Assembly: GCF_016863395.1 (NCBI RefSeq)
Contig: NZ_BOOU01000049.1
Location: 1 to 64,000 of the forward strand
Origin: Sphaerisporangium rufum
GTDB taxonomy: Bacteria > Actinomycetota > Actinomycetes > Streptosporangiales > Streptosporangiaceae
Length of the DNA stretch: 64,000 bases
Direction of reading: 5' to 3'
The translations under genes were made by a program, and so were the position numbers. Below are positions 38,990-47,539 of the stretch, one piece after another. Each line of letters begins with the position of its first letter. The first letter of the stretch is position 1. The notes beneath the pieces were generated by a model that saw only the letters and a program-made list of their open reading frames with translations, was not told the origin of the DNA and made no database searches.

Positions 38990-40486
38990 TCACCGCTCGG
39001 TACCGGGAAGCGCGGCGGCGGCCGGCTCTTGTGATCGGACGTCCCTCCGGCGGATGGCCAGGCGCATCACGGTCACCGTGTAGGCGGCGAGGACGGCGAG
39101 CCCGGCCCACCAGGGGAGCGGGAAGTACCCGGCCGACGGGGCGTAGTGCGCCGTCACCTGCGGGTACTCCACCGCCGTCTGCTGGACGGCGAAACCCGCG
39201 GCCGGGGTGAGCCGCAGCAGCCACCGGGCGACGGCGTCGGGCAGCAGCGGGAGCACCGAGCCCGCGTAGGGAACCGCGATCAACGCCATCCCGGCCAGGA
39301 CGGCGGCCCATCCGCGGCGTAGCCGGCCGCCGAGCCCGTAGGCGAAAACCGCGCACAGGCCGAGCGCCGCCGGCACCCCGATCACCAGCCGCGCCCCGGC
39401 GGATACCGGCAACGGCGCCACCGGGATGCCGTTCCCCTTCAGGATCGCCGTGCCCACCGCGAGGGCGGTGCCGGCCGCGACCAGGCCGGCACCGAACGCG
39501 GCCGCCCCGACGACGGCCGCGCCGGCCGCGGTCACCCGGGGGGCCGTCCGAGCGCCGTGCCGGGCCGCGACGACGATCAGGATGACCAGCGCGATCACCA
39601 GGCCGGACAGGAGCCGGCCGGCACCGGGGGCGGATCCCTCCGGCGGTCCGATGTCGCCGGTCCCGCTGATCGTGATGACGCCGTCCCGTGTCACGGCTCC
39701 GGACGGGTGGTGGGACTTCTCCCAGTCGGTGTGGTTCATCTCGCCGACCGGGTCGCCGCGCCACCCGCCCGGGGCGCCGCCGGTGACCGCGACGTTGTCG
39801 AAAACCCCGGTCGCCTGGGTGAACCGGACCTGCTCGACGGCCCCGCCGAGGCCGGTCCCGACCAGCGTCAGGTCGCCGGGGGAGGCGGCGAACAGTCCCA
39901 CCTGCACGGTGTCCGACAGCCCGGCGAGCCGCGCCGTTCCCACCGTGCGCCATCGCCTGCCGTCGGTGGACTCCAGGCCGGTGATCGTGTCACCCGAGCG
40001 GGTCAGGCGCAGCCAGCGCGGCGACGGCGCCGAGACACCGCCCGCGCCGCCGGCCACATCGTGGTGGTAGTCGTACTGGAAGCGCACGCCGTGGTGGCCG
40101 GTCATCATGAGCGCCGCGTACCGTGATCCCTGGCGCACGCCGTCCTTGACGAGGATCCCGGTCTTCGCCCACGGCACCAGGCCGGGCACGATCCGGTCGT
40201 GGTCCGGCGGAGGGTAGGTGATCGTCCCGGTCATCGACGTGAGCCGGACCGTGATGCCGCCGTCGCGGCCGAGGCCGCGATGCAGGAACCAGAACTGGTC
40301 GCTGACCAGGGATCCGTCCTCGGCGGTGGGCGGCGCCGGGCAGCGGCCGGGGCAGGACGACCGGTTGCCCATGGCGTAGAGCACGGCGAGGGCGATCACG
40401 CTGAGCGTGGCGGCGGCCAGGGCGGCGAGCCGGGCGGGCCGGCGGAAGGCCCGCCACTCGCGCCGCAGGAGTTCGGTGGTCGACAT
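38990..40486 (-). CDS. Large membrane protein, ABC-2-permease-like with extracytoplasmic sugar-binding-like domain
   Basis: The 498-residue protein starts with MSTTELLRREWRAFRRPARLAALAAATLSVIALAVLYAMGN, a cytosolic start and first helix as in ABC-2 permeases. A large extracytoplasmic part follows (about 45-290), with WLRLTRSGDTITGLESTDGRRW of the DUF1349/concanavalin-like type. Then come five or six helices (LLSGLVIALVILIVVAARHG ... WWAGLAVLAAYTVTVMRLA). No ATPase gene is beside it. It is divergent from a sensor kinase gene with a 75-base gap, so it is a natural candidate target of that two-component system. Confidence 0.65.
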   Translation of the reverse strand: MSTTELLRREWRAFRRPARLAALAAATLSVIALAVLYAMGNRSSCPGRCPAPPTAEDGSLVSDQFWFLHRGLGRDGGITVRLTSMTGTITYPPPDHDRIVPGLVPWAKTGILVKDGVRQGSRYAALMMTGHHGVRFQYDYHHDVAGGAGGVSAPSPRWLRLTRSGDTITGLESTDGRRWRTVGTARLAGLSDTVQVGLFAASPGDLTLVGTGLGGAVEQVRFTQATGVFDNVAVTGGAPGGWRGDPVGEMNHTDWEKSHHPSGAVTRDGVITISGTGDIGPPEGSAPGAGRLLSGLVIALVILIVVAARHGARTAPRVTAAGAAVVGAAAFGAGLVAAGTALAVGTAILKGNGIPVAPLPVSAGARLVIGVPAALGLCAVFAYGLGGRLRRGWAAVLAGMALIAVPYAGSVLPLLPDAVARWLLRLTPAAGFAVQQTAVEYPQVTAHYAPSAGYFPLPWWAGLAVLAAYTVTVMRLAIRRRDVRSQEPAAAALPGTER

Positions 40487-40561
40487 GCCGCCGGTTCTAC
40501 CGATCCGCCGGTCACCGGGCCGGAAGCGGTGCTGTAACGCCGCTGTTAGGTCGCCCCCGGC

Positions 40562-41731
40562 ATGCTGGAGCCCATGCTGGGACTGATGATCAAGGCGCAC
40601 CACGGGACGGCGCAGGCACGGTTTACCGCCCTGTACGCCGCGGTGTTCCTCCTGTCGGGAACCGGACTGCTCGGCCTGACCATCCTGCTGTCCGGCGGGA
40701 GCATGACCAGCGTGGCCCCCGCCGGCCGGCCACCCGGCGCCCAGAGCGAACTCGCCGCCGCGCAGCAGCACATCCAGGTACTGCAGGACCAGCTGGCCGG
40801 GGTGCACGAGCAGCAGTCCCGCCGGTTGCTCGCCGGTTCCCTGGTCGCGCTGACCGTGATGGCGGTGGTGTCGGTGGCGCTCGGCCGGGTGCTCGCCCGG
40901 CGGGTCCTGCGGCCGCTGCGGCTCATCACCGGCGCCACCCGGCGCATCTCCGCCGACAGCCTGGACCGGCGGCTGGCCGTCACCGGGCCGGCCGACGAGG
41001 TGAAGGAACTGGCCGACACCATCGACGGGCTGCTCGAACGGCTGGAGGCGTCCTTCACCGCGCAGCGCCGCTTCGTCGCCAACGCCTCCCACGAGCTGCG
41101 CACCCCGCTGGCCACGATGCGGGCGTCGCTGGACGTCGCGGTCGCCAAGCGCGATCCGGCCCCGTCCACGGTGGCGCTGGCCGGCCGGTTGCGCGCCCAG
41201 CTGGACCGGGTGGACCATCTGCTGGACGGCTTCCTGGTGCTGGCCCGCGCGCAACACGGCCCGCCGGCGGGGGTCGCCCCGGTCGACCTCGCCGTCCTCG
41301 CCGGCGCCGCGTTGCGGGAGAGGACGGCCGAGGTGGCGGCGAAGCGGCTCGCCGTGGCGGTGGACCTGCCGTCGGAGATGACGACCTGGGGCAGCCCGGC
41401 GCTGCTGGCGCGGCTGGTGGACAACGTCGTGGACAACGCGGTGGCGCACAACGAGGAGGGCGGCTGGATCCGGATCGCGGGGCTGGCGGACGGCCGGCGG
41501 ACGGTGTTCACCGTCGAGACCGGCGGCCGGGTGTTCGACCAACGCGAGGTCGACCGGCTGGCACAGCCCTTCGAGCGGCTCGGCGCGGAGCGGACCGGGT
41601 CCTCCGGGCTGGGCCTGTCCATCGTCGCGGCGGTCGCCGCCGCGCACGGCGGGCGGCTGGAGCTGGCCGCCCGCCCCGAGGGCGGCCTGCGCGTGTCGAT
41701 CTCGCTGCCGCCGGGGAGGGCGGCGGCATGA
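40562..41731 (+). CDS. Sensor histidine kinase
   Basis: The 389-residue kinase has two membrane helices (about 24-44 and 90-110) around a short Gln-rich external loop. A HAMP domain (RRVLRPLRLITGATRRI) is followed by the dimerisation and phosphoacceptor motif FVANASHELRTPL (His177) and the ATPase boxes NVVDNAVAHN and SSGLGLSIVAAVAAAHGG. The ATG at 40562 lacks a strong ribosome site; ATG 40574 or 40586 could also serve. It overlaps the response regulator gene by ATGA. Confidence 0.92.
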   Translation: MLEPMLGLMIKAHHGTAQARFTALYAAVFLLSGTGLLGLTILLSGGSMTSVAPAGRPPGAQSELAAAQQHIQVLQDQLAGVHEQQSRRLLAGSLVALTVMAVVSVALGRVLARRVLRPLRLITGATRRISADSLDRRLAVTGPADEVKELADTIDGLLERLEASFTAQRRFVANASHELRTPLATMRASLDVAVAKRDPAPSTVALAGRLRAQLDRVDHLLDGFLVLARAQHGPPAGVAPVDLAVLAGAALRERTAEVAAKRLAVAVDLPSEMTTWGSPALLARLVDNVVDNAVAHNEEGGWIRIAGLADGRRTVFTVETGGRVFDQREVDRLAQPFERLGAERTGSSGLGLSIVAAVAAAHGGRLELAARPEGGLRVSISLPPGRAAA

Positions 41732-42384
41732 GAATCCTCGTCGTCGAGGACGACCACGCCCTGGCCGAGGTCGTCGCGGAAGGGCTGGGCGACCACGGGA
41801 TGGCCGTCGACGTCGCCTATGACGGGCCGGCCGCCGCCGCCAAACTCGGCCTCGCCCCCTACGACGTGGTGGTCCTGGACCGGGACCTGCCCGGCCTGCC
41901 GGGCGACGTGCTCTGCCAGATGATCACCGAGTGGACGGACCGGCCGATGGTGCTGATGCTGACCGCGGCGGGCGCCCCTGGCGACCGGGTCAGCGGGCTG
42001 ACCCTGGGCGCGGACGACTACCTCGCCAAGCCCTTCCACTTCCCCGAGCTGATCCTGCGCGTCCAGGCGCTCGCCCGCCGCCGGCCGGACGCACGGCCAC
42101 GGACGCTGCGGGCGGCCGGAATCGAGCTGGACCCGGTCCGCCGCACCGCCGTCCGGGACGGCCGGCATCTCGGCCTGTCGGTGAAGGAGTTCGCGGTGCT
42201 GGAGGCGCTGCTGCGGGCGAGCCCTGGTTTCCTGAGCACCGGGACGCTGCTGGAACAGGTCTGGGACGAGCACGCCGACCCGTTCACCAACACCGTCACC
42301 GTCACGGTCGCCCGGCTGCGCCGCAAGCTCGGCGACCCGCCGGTCATCGTCACCACCCCGGGGGTCGGCTACCGGATCGGCTGA
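41728..42384 (+). CDS. OmpR-family response regulator
   Basis: The 218-residue regulator has a receiver domain with acidic pocket VVEDD, phosphoacceptor Asp51 in VVVLDRDLPG, and the conserved Lys in DDYLAKPF. The C-terminal winged helix contains LSVKEFAVLEALLRASPGFLSTGTLLEQVW and TVTVTVARLRRKLG. It is coupled to the kinase by ATGA and converges with the next gene by nine bases. Likely targets are the divergent membrane protein gene and its own operon. Confidence 0.93.
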   Translation: MRILVVEDDHALAEVVAEGLGDHGMAVDVAYDGPAAAAKLGLAPYDVVVLDRDLPGLPGDVLCQMITEWTDRPMVLMLTAAGAPGDRVSGLTLGADDYLAKPFHFPELILRVQALARRRPDARPRTLRAAGIELDPVRRTAVRDGRHLGLSVKEFAVLEALLRASPGFLSTGTLLEQVWDEHADPFTNTVTVTVARLRRKLGDPPVIVTTPGVGYRIG

Positions 42385-42393
42385 CAAGCGCCG

Positions 42394-42930
42394 TCAGCCG
42401 TGCCCGGCGTGCCGCCCGTGGTCGCTCACCTGGGCGTCGAACCAGTCGTGCAGCGCGCCGACCAGCGTCTCGTCGTCCGTGCTGTAGGTGATCCGGCCGC
42501 CGGCCGGCATGTCCTGGTAGGTCATCCGGATCCGGGTGTGGCCGGCGCCGAGCCGGTCCAGGCCCGGCATGCGGTCGCCGTGGATGGTGGCCGGGTCGCC
42601 GAAGTCGCCGGTACGGAACCGGCGGATCTCCTTGTCCAGGTGTCCGCGGATCAGGTCGATCTGTGACCGGTCGCCCGGATCGTCGGCGAGCACCGTCTGG
42701 ACGCCGCCGCGCGCGTTCTTGTCGAAGTGATGGGTGGTGCGGTCCAGGTCGAAGGGCATGACCTCGCGGCCCTTGGCGGCGACCTCTTCCTGGCGCGCCG
42801 CGGTGCTCGGGCGCGTCCCGGGGTCGCGGCCCGCCAGGGTGACCGCGGTGGCGGTGCCCGCGGCGAGCACGGCGGTCACGGCGAGCATGGCCGCCCTGAT
42901 CGCCGGGCGCCGGGCGTTCTCACGTGCCAT
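42394..42930 (-). CDS. Membrane-anchored or secreted conserved protein, function unknown
   Basis: This 178-residue protein has one N-terminal hydrophobic helix (IRAAMLAVTAVLAAGTATAVTLAG) and an extracytoplasmic domain with FDLDRTTHHF, GGVQTVLADDPGDRSQIDLIRGHLDKEI and GHTRIRMTYQDMPAGGRITYST, ending DHGRHAGHG. Similar proteins are sometimes mislabelled aspartate carbamoyltransferase; nothing here supports that. The His residues may bind metal. ATG 42930 lies 11 bases inside the end of the MarR gene, so the pair is co-translated. Confidence 0.7.
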   Translation of the reverse strand: MARENARRPAIRAAMLAVTAVLAAGTATAVTLAGRDPGTRPSTAARQEEVAAKGREVMPFDLDRTTHHFDKNARGGVQTVLADDPGDRSQIDLIRGHLDKEIRRFRTGDFGDPATIHGDRMPGLDRLGAGHTRIRMTYQDMPAGGRITYSTDDETLVGALHDWFDAQVSDHGRHAGHG

Positions 42931-43351
42931 CGAGGGCTCCGATCAGCAGGGACAGGGCGTGCAGGACGCCGTCCCGTTCGGCTTCGGGGATGCGGTCGAT
43001 CACCGTCTGGAACAGTGCCCGGCGGGCCAGGGCGAGGCGGCCGGCCGCCTGCTCGCCGGCCGGAGTCAGCCGTACCAGGACGCCGCGGCCGTCCTCGGGG
43101 GCCGAGCGGCGTTCCACCCAGCCCCGGCCGCCGAGCTGGCCGACCAGCCGGCTCGTGGTGCTCTTCTCCAGGTGGAGCCGCCGGGCGAGCTCAACCTGGC
43201 GGAGCTCGCCCTCGCGGGCGAGCTCCGCCAGGGCGTGCGACTCCGAGGCCGGGATCGGCTGCCCGCAGGGGGTCTGATCCGGCTGGAGCAGCCCGAAGAC
43301 CCGGACGAACCGGCCGACGGCCTCCTGAAGATCTCCCGCATCCGACGACAT
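42920..43351 (-). CDS. MarR-family transcriptional regulator
   Basis: The 143-residue regulator has the MarR winged helix: SESHALAELAREGELRQVELARRLHLEKSTTSRLVGQLGGRGWVERR, then EDGRGVLVRLTPAGEQAA. ATG 43351 lies within the first of two 21-base direct repeats that probably form its own operator, so the transcript may be leaderless or nearly so. It overlaps the downstream membrane-protein gene by 11 bases; that gene is the likely regulated partner. Confidence 0.9.
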   Translation of the reverse strand: MSSDAGDLQEAVGRFVRVFGLLQPDQTPCGQPIPASESHALAELAREGELRQVELARRLHLEKSTTSRLVGQLGGRGWVERRSAPEDGRGVLVRLTPAGEQAAGRLALARRALFQTVIDRIPEAERDGVLHALSLLIGALDGT

Positions 43352-43391
43352 GGTTCGACGATACAACCAGATGGTTCGGCGACACAACCAA
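43350..43391. promoter_or_regulatory. Two 21-base direct repeats at the MarR start, probable autoregulatory operator
   Basis: Copies at 43350-43370 and 43371-43391 agree at 18 of 21 bases (ATGGTTCGACGATACAACCAG and ATGGTTCGGCGACACAACCAA). The spacing of exactly two helical turns suits cooperative binding of two dimers. The first copy contains the start codon. Confidence 0.55.
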
Positions 43392-43478
43392 TAGCGGCTC
43401 AGTGACGCTGCGGCCTGTCCGGTCTCGCGCCCGCTCTGCGACGGAACGAGCTACCGGCTGCGCGGGGCTCCGTACGGG

Positions 43479-44120
43479 TCAGGTGCTCGCGACCTGGAGG
43501 AACCGGCGTAGCGCGTCCTCGTCGCCGCTCAGCGCGGCCTTGCCGCCCGCCACCGCGGCGGCCGGCGAGGTGGAGCCGTCGAGCAGGGCGTTCAGCGTCG
43601 CGGGGTCGGTGCGCAGGCCGGCGTCCGCCCGGGGCGGCGCGCCCGGGGTGATGTGGATCCGGCCGTTCTCGATGCCGACGGTCCATACCCGGTCGTCGAG
43701 TTCGAACCGGTAGGTGGTCGGCGGCGCCTGCGGGTCGGGGTGCCGGGAACCGCGCAGGAACAGCAGCACCGAGGTCGCGCTGAGGTGGGCCTTGGTCGCG
43801 GGCGGCGGGAAGCGCAGGCCCCAGCCGCCGAGAGCCAGCACGACCGGCTCCAGCTCGCGCCCGGAATCGGTGAGCTCGTACACCACCGAGGCCGCGGGGG
43901 GCGGCAGCCGGCGCCGGCGCACCACCTGGTGGCCCGCCAGCTCGCGCAGCCGGTCGGCGAGCATGTTGGAACTGGCCCCCGGCAACGCCCGGCGCAGGTC
44001 GGAGAAGCGCTGCGGGCCCAGAAGCAGCTCGCGGACGACGAGCAGCGCCCACCGTTCCCCGACCACGTCGAGAGCCCGCGCGATGCCGCACGCATCGCCA
44101 TAGCTACGAGTCGTCGGCAT
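43479..44120 (-). CDS. HxlR-family regulator with C-terminal SCP2-like domain
   Basis: The 213-residue regulator starts with YGDACGIARALDVVGERWALLVVRELLLGPQRFSDLRRALPGASSNMLADRLREL, the HxlR winged helix. After residue 120 comes a second domain (FLRGSRHPDPQAPPTTYRFEL, WTVGIENGRIHITPG, TDPATLNALLDG) of the sterol-carrier-like kind often found in actinobacterial members. ATG 44120 has AGGAGGAG. It is divergent from a glyoxalase-fold gene, its likely target. Confidence 0.9.
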   Translation of the reverse strand: MPTTRSYGDACGIARALDVVGERWALLVVRELLLGPQRFSDLRRALPGASSNMLADRLRELAGHQVVRRRRLPPPAASVVYELTDSGRELEPVVLALGGWGLRFPPPATKAHLSATSVLLFLRGSRHPDPQAPPTTYRFELDDRVWTVGIENGRIHITPGAPPRADAGLRTDPATLNALLDGSTSPAAAVAGGKAALSGDEDALRRFLQVAST

Positions 44121-44243
44121 AGCGCTCCTCCTGATCAATGAACTTGATTGCAAATTACTACTAGCCGATTGTTTTTAACAACCAAGCTCGCTAGCGTGTC
44201 GAGGCGGGCAATGGCATACCGGCACCTGGGAGAGGACACGAGC
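44121..44243. promoter_or_regulatory. Divergent promoter region of HxlR regulator and glyoxalase-fold gene
   Basis: The gap is AT-rich around 44135-44185 and contains the inverted repeat TTGTT-N3-AACAA at 44169-44181, a possible HxlR operator. Exact hexamers are not clear. Confidence 0.35.
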
Positions 44244-44630
44244 ATGGGACGGCCAGTGGTGCACTTCGAGATCATCGGGACCGATCCGCGGCGGCTGCGC
44301 GGCTACTACGGCGAGCTGTTCGGCTGGGAGTTCGACCTCGGCGGGCCGGTCGCGGCGTCGGTCTCCGGGCAGGGTGCATACGGCTTCACCGAACCCGCCG
44401 CGGGCACCGATGCCCCCGGCATCCCCGGTGGCATCGGTGGCGGTACCGGATACGGCCCGCACGTCGTCTTCTACGTCGGCGTCCCCGATGTGGAGGCCGC
44501 GCTCCGGGAGGCGGAACGGCTGGGCGGCAGACGCGCCATGGGCCCCGAACGCGCGCCGGGACGAGATCTCGTCGTCGCGCACTTCACCGACCCCGAAGGC
44601 AACCTGGTCGGGCTCGCCGGGCCGGCCTGA
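44244..44630 (+). CDS. Glyoxalase/bleomycin-resistance fold (VOC) protein
   Basis: This 128-residue VOC protein has paired beta-alpha-beta-beta-beta units: VVHFEIIGTDPRRLRGYYGELFGWEFDLGG and HVVFYVGVPDVEAALREAERLGGRR, ending VVAHFTDPEGNLVGLAGPA. The usual metal-binding His/Glu positions are only partly kept. ATG 44244 follows GAGAGGACACGAGC. Its divergence from the HxlR gene suggests a response to a reactive small molecule. Confidence 0.85.
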   Translation: MGRPVVHFEIIGTDPRRLRGYYGELFGWEFDLGGPVAASVSGQGAYGFTEPAAGTDAPGIPGGIGGGTGYGPHVVFYVGVPDVEAALREAERLGGRRAMGPERAPGRDLVVAHFTDPEGNLVGLAGPA

Positions 44631-44649
44631 TGACAGGCCCGGCACGAGT

Positions 44650-44677
44650 GGGGGCCGCACGCGCATCGGCGGCCCCC
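44650..44677 (+). terminator. Hairpin downstream of the glyoxalase-fold gene
   Basis: GGGGGCCG (44650-44657) pairs with CGGCCCCC (44670-44677) around a 12-base loop, 20 bases after the stop. There is no U-run. Confidence 0.45.
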
Positions 44678-44915
44678 GCCTCCGATCCGTCAGATTGGAC
44701 GTCGCTCCTCATCCTTGGTGATACTCGACCGGCTTGATCATGACATGTCCACGCCGGCCGGGATGCCTCCGCCGGTAGAGGGAAGGCATCCGATCAGGTA
44801 GGTCGGACCATGGCGTCGGACGGCTTGCGGGGGAACCGGGTCCGGTCGACGCAGGGACGCACGCGACGACATTCGTTCAATACCAGCAGGGCCGGCGCGG
44901 GCGATGCTGCCCGGT

Positions 44916-45749
44916 ATGAGTGAGTACGACACCGGCCCGCACGGGATGCACGTGGTTCGGGACGGATCGCCGCCGGCGCCGCCGCTGCTGCTCGTGCACG
45001 GGTCGGGTACCTCGGGCGCGTCCTGGGCCCCGGTGGTCCCGGCGCTCGCCCGCCATCATCACGTCATCCGGATCGACCTGCCCGGGTGCGGCCGGTCGCG
45101 GCCCGCGCGTTCCTATGAAGTGCCCGAGCAGGCGGTGCAGGTGGCGGCGCTGCTCGATGGCCTCGGCCTGCGCGGCGTCGCCGTGGCCGGGCACTCCAGC
45201 GGCGGATACGTCGCCGCCGCGCTCGCCGAACGGCGTCCCGACCTGGTGCGGTCGCTCGCCCTCATCAGCACCGGGCCGGGCATGGACGCGCTGCTGCCGC
45301 AGCCGCTCATCCTCCGCGTCCTGCTGGGGCCGCCGTTCGGCCCGCTGCTGTGGCCGAGGCGGTCGGACGCGATGATCCGCCGGGGCATCGTCGCGACGGC
45401 CGCCCGCCCGGTGGACATCCCGGCCGAGGTGGTGAGCGACCTGCGGGCCATCACCTACCGCACGTTCCGCGCGGTACTGCGGGCGAACGCCGCGTACATC
45501 ACCGAGCGCGGCGTCCCCGAGCGGCTCGCCGCCCTCGGGTTCCCGGTGCTGGTGATCTTCGGTGCCGCCGACCCGCGCTGGGACCCGGAATCGGCGCACC
45601 GGTACCAGGCGGTGCCGGGCGCCCGGGTCGAGATGGTGCCCGGCGTCGGGCACCTGCCCATGCTGGAGGCACCCGAGAGGATCGGTGAGCTGCTGCTCGG
45701 CTTCACCACCGCGGCCGCGGGCACCTCGCCGATGATCCCGGAAGCCTAG
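44916..45749 (+). CDS. Alpha/beta hydrolase (esterase/epoxide hydrolase-like)
   Basis: The 277-residue protein has the oxyanion motif LLVHGSGTSGASW, IDLPGCGRS, nucleophile AGHSSGG (Ser94), acid in FGAADPRW and His in PGVGHLPMLE. ATG 44916 is chosen; ATG 44904 in the same frame is possible because no strong ribosome site marks either. It ends nine bases before an AraC-type regulator gene, forming a two-gene unit. The substrate is unknown. Confidence 0.87.
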   Translation: MSEYDTGPHGMHVVRDGSPPAPPLLLVHGSGTSGASWAPVVPALARHHHVIRIDLPGCGRSRPARSYEVPEQAVQVAALLDGLGLRGVAVAGHSSGGYVAAALAERRPDLVRSLALISTGPGMDALLPQPLILRVLLGPPFGPLLWPRRSDAMIRRGIVATAARPVDIPAEVVSDLRAITYRTFRAVLRANAAYITERGVPERLAALGFPVLVIFGAADPRWDPESAHRYQAVPGARVEMVPGVGHLPMLEAPERIGELLLGFTTAAAGTSPMIPEA

Positions 45750-45758
45750 AGTGGTCCC

Positions 45759-46679
45759 ATGGCACCGGCCGGTACCCCGCTCGATTGGACGGGGGTGGAC
45801 GTCGCGGTTCCGCGCCGCCCGGCGGGGTTGCCCGGGGTCGACATGGCCGGCTTCCGGCAACGCGTTCCCGCCCGGGTGGACATCGCCATGGTCGCGCACC
45901 CGTCGGTCACGCTGATCATCGATCTGAGCGACGGGGCGGGCCTGGTCCACGACGCCGCCGGCCGGTGCGAGCGCGGGAGCGTCGTCATCGGGCTGATGCC
46001 CGGCGATCTACGGCTGACCGGCCGGGGCGGCGGTGACTGCCTGCAGATCCGGCTGGAGCCGGGGGTGGCGGCCGCGGTGTTCGGCGCGCCGGCCGAGCTC
46101 GCCGGGACGGTGGTGGCCCTCGCGGACCTCTGGGGCCGCGACGCCGGGCGGGCCGAGGCGAGACTGCGGGCCGCCGGCTCGTGGGACGAACGGTTCGCGA
46201 TCGCGGCGGAACTGCTCGGCCGGCGACCGGCCGCCCGCCGGCCGGTCGACCCGGAGGTGGCGCACACCTGGCGGCGGACGCTGGCCGGGCGGGGCCGAGT
46301 CCGGGTCGACGGCCTGGCCGCGGAGGTCGGCTGGAGCCGCCGGCGGCTGTGGTCCCGCTTCCGGGCACAACTCGGCATCAGCCCCAAGCGCGCCGCCGGG
46401 CTGGTGCGCTTCGACCGTGCGGCCCGCCTGCTCGCGGCCGGTCATCCGCCCGCCGGGGTCGCCGCCGAGTGCGGTTACGCCGACCAGTCCCACCTGCACC
46501 GCGAGGTCCGGGCGTTCGCCGGTCTCACCCCCGCGGCCCTGGCCGTCGCGCCGTGGCTCGCCATCGACGACATCGCCTGGCCCGCCTGGTCCCCACGCCG
46601 GCCCGCCAGGGCCGACCAGGGCGACCGGTCCCCGCACGCCGGGGTGCGGATGTCGTCCGGCTGCTCCACCCGGCTGTGA
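45759..46679 (+). CDS. AraC-family transcriptional regulator
   Basis: This 306-residue regulator has an N-terminal cupin-like sensing part (about 1-120) and a C-terminal double helix-turn-helix: VDGLAAEVGWSRRRLWSRFRAQLGISPKRAAGLVRFDRAARLL and GVAAECGYADQSHLHREVRAFAGLTP. A Pro/Arg-rich tail follows. It starts nine bases after the hydrolase gene, which it probably controls. Confidence 0.9.
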   Translation: MAPAGTPLDWTGVDVAVPRRPAGLPGVDMAGFRQRVPARVDIAMVAHPSVTLIIDLSDGAGLVHDAAGRCERGSVVIGLMPGDLRLTGRGGGDCLQIRLEPGVAAAVFGAPAELAGTVVALADLWGRDAGRAEARLRAAGSWDERFAIAAELLGRRPAARRPVDPEVAHTWRRTLAGRGRVRVDGLAAEVGWSRRRLWSRFRAQLGISPKRAAGLVRFDRAARLLAAGHPPAGVAAECGYADQSHLHREVRAFAGLTPAALAVAPWLAIDDIAWPAWSPRRPARADQGDRSPHAGVRMSSGCSTRL

Positions 46680-46873
46680 TCCGCCGGTCGACCTTCCGCG
46701 GGATTCACCTCCACCGATTAACGCAGGGTAATAAAGTCGTCACGGACCGACATCGGGTGATGCGCTTGTCGGGCGACCAGACGATGACGCGCGTCACTGC
46801 GAGGCGCACCGCGGAGCAACGGGTCGATCGGCGATGATGATAACGAGCGCGAAGACGGAAGGAGGTGCGCGAC

Positions 46874-47539
46874 GTGGACGATGTGAGGACTCGAACGGGC
46901 CTGTTGAATCAGCGAGACGCCGCCCGCTTCCTGGAGATCTCCCATCAGACCTTCAATCGGTGGGCAAGGGGTTACGAACAGGGGCGACCTCTGCTCCACG
47001 TTCTCCCGGCTCATGGGCGTCGCCAGGCGACGGTGCCCTTCGTCGCCATGGCCGAGGCGTACGTCCTGGATGCGCTCAAACGGGCCGGTGTCAAACCTCA
47101 CAAGATCCGACCCGCCCTGCAACGGTTGCGGCAGGAGTTCGGTCACGAGTACGTGCTGCTCGCTCCAGAGCTCGCGACCGACGGTATCGACGTGCTCTGG
47201 GACTTCTCCCGGACGCGTGCCGGTGCAGGGCTCATCGAGGCCAGGACGGGGCAACACGTCATTCGGGAGATCGTCACGGACTACCTCGACTACGTGGTCC
47301 GCGCCGAGGACGGCTTTCCGGCGCTGCTGCGGCTGCGAAGTTGCCTGCCCTCACGGGTGGTCATCGACCCGCACAGAGCGTTCGGCCAGCCGATCTTCGA
47401 GGGGGGCCGTACCCGGGTGGCGGAAGTGGCGGCCATGATGAAGGCCGGCGAGGCGCCCGAGGCGATCGCCGATGAGCTCGGCGTCACGCTCGACGACGTC
47501 AGGACGGCCACGCGCATCCTCTTGGGCCACGCCGCCTGA
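46874..47539 (+). CDS. DUF433-family antitoxin (VapB45-like)
   Basis: The 221-residue protein starts with a MerR/HTH-like segment (LLNQRDAARFLEISHQTFNRWARGY). Its C-terminal DUF433 domain reads RVVIDPHRAFGQPIFEGGRTRVAEVAAMMKAGEAPEAIADELGVTLDDV. GTG 46874 is preferred because GGAGG lies eight bases upstream; GTG 46865 overlaps that site. DUF433 proteins are typical antitoxins of PIN-like toxins. The toxin-like frame begins inside the gene's 3' end, as in many such pairs, but is broken. GC content is lower here than in the neighbours, compatible with acquisition by transfer. Confidence 0.85.
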   Translation: MDDVRTRTGLLNQRDAARFLEISHQTFNRWARGYEQGRPLLHVLPAHGRRQATVPFVAMAEAYVLDALKRAGVKPHKIRPALQRLRQEFGHEYVLLAPELATDGIDVLWDFSRTRAGAGLIEARTGQHVIREIVTDYLDYVVRAEDGFPALLRLRSCLPSRVVIDPHRAFGQPIFEGGRTRVAEVAAMMKAGEAPEAIADELGVTLDDVRTATRILLGHAA

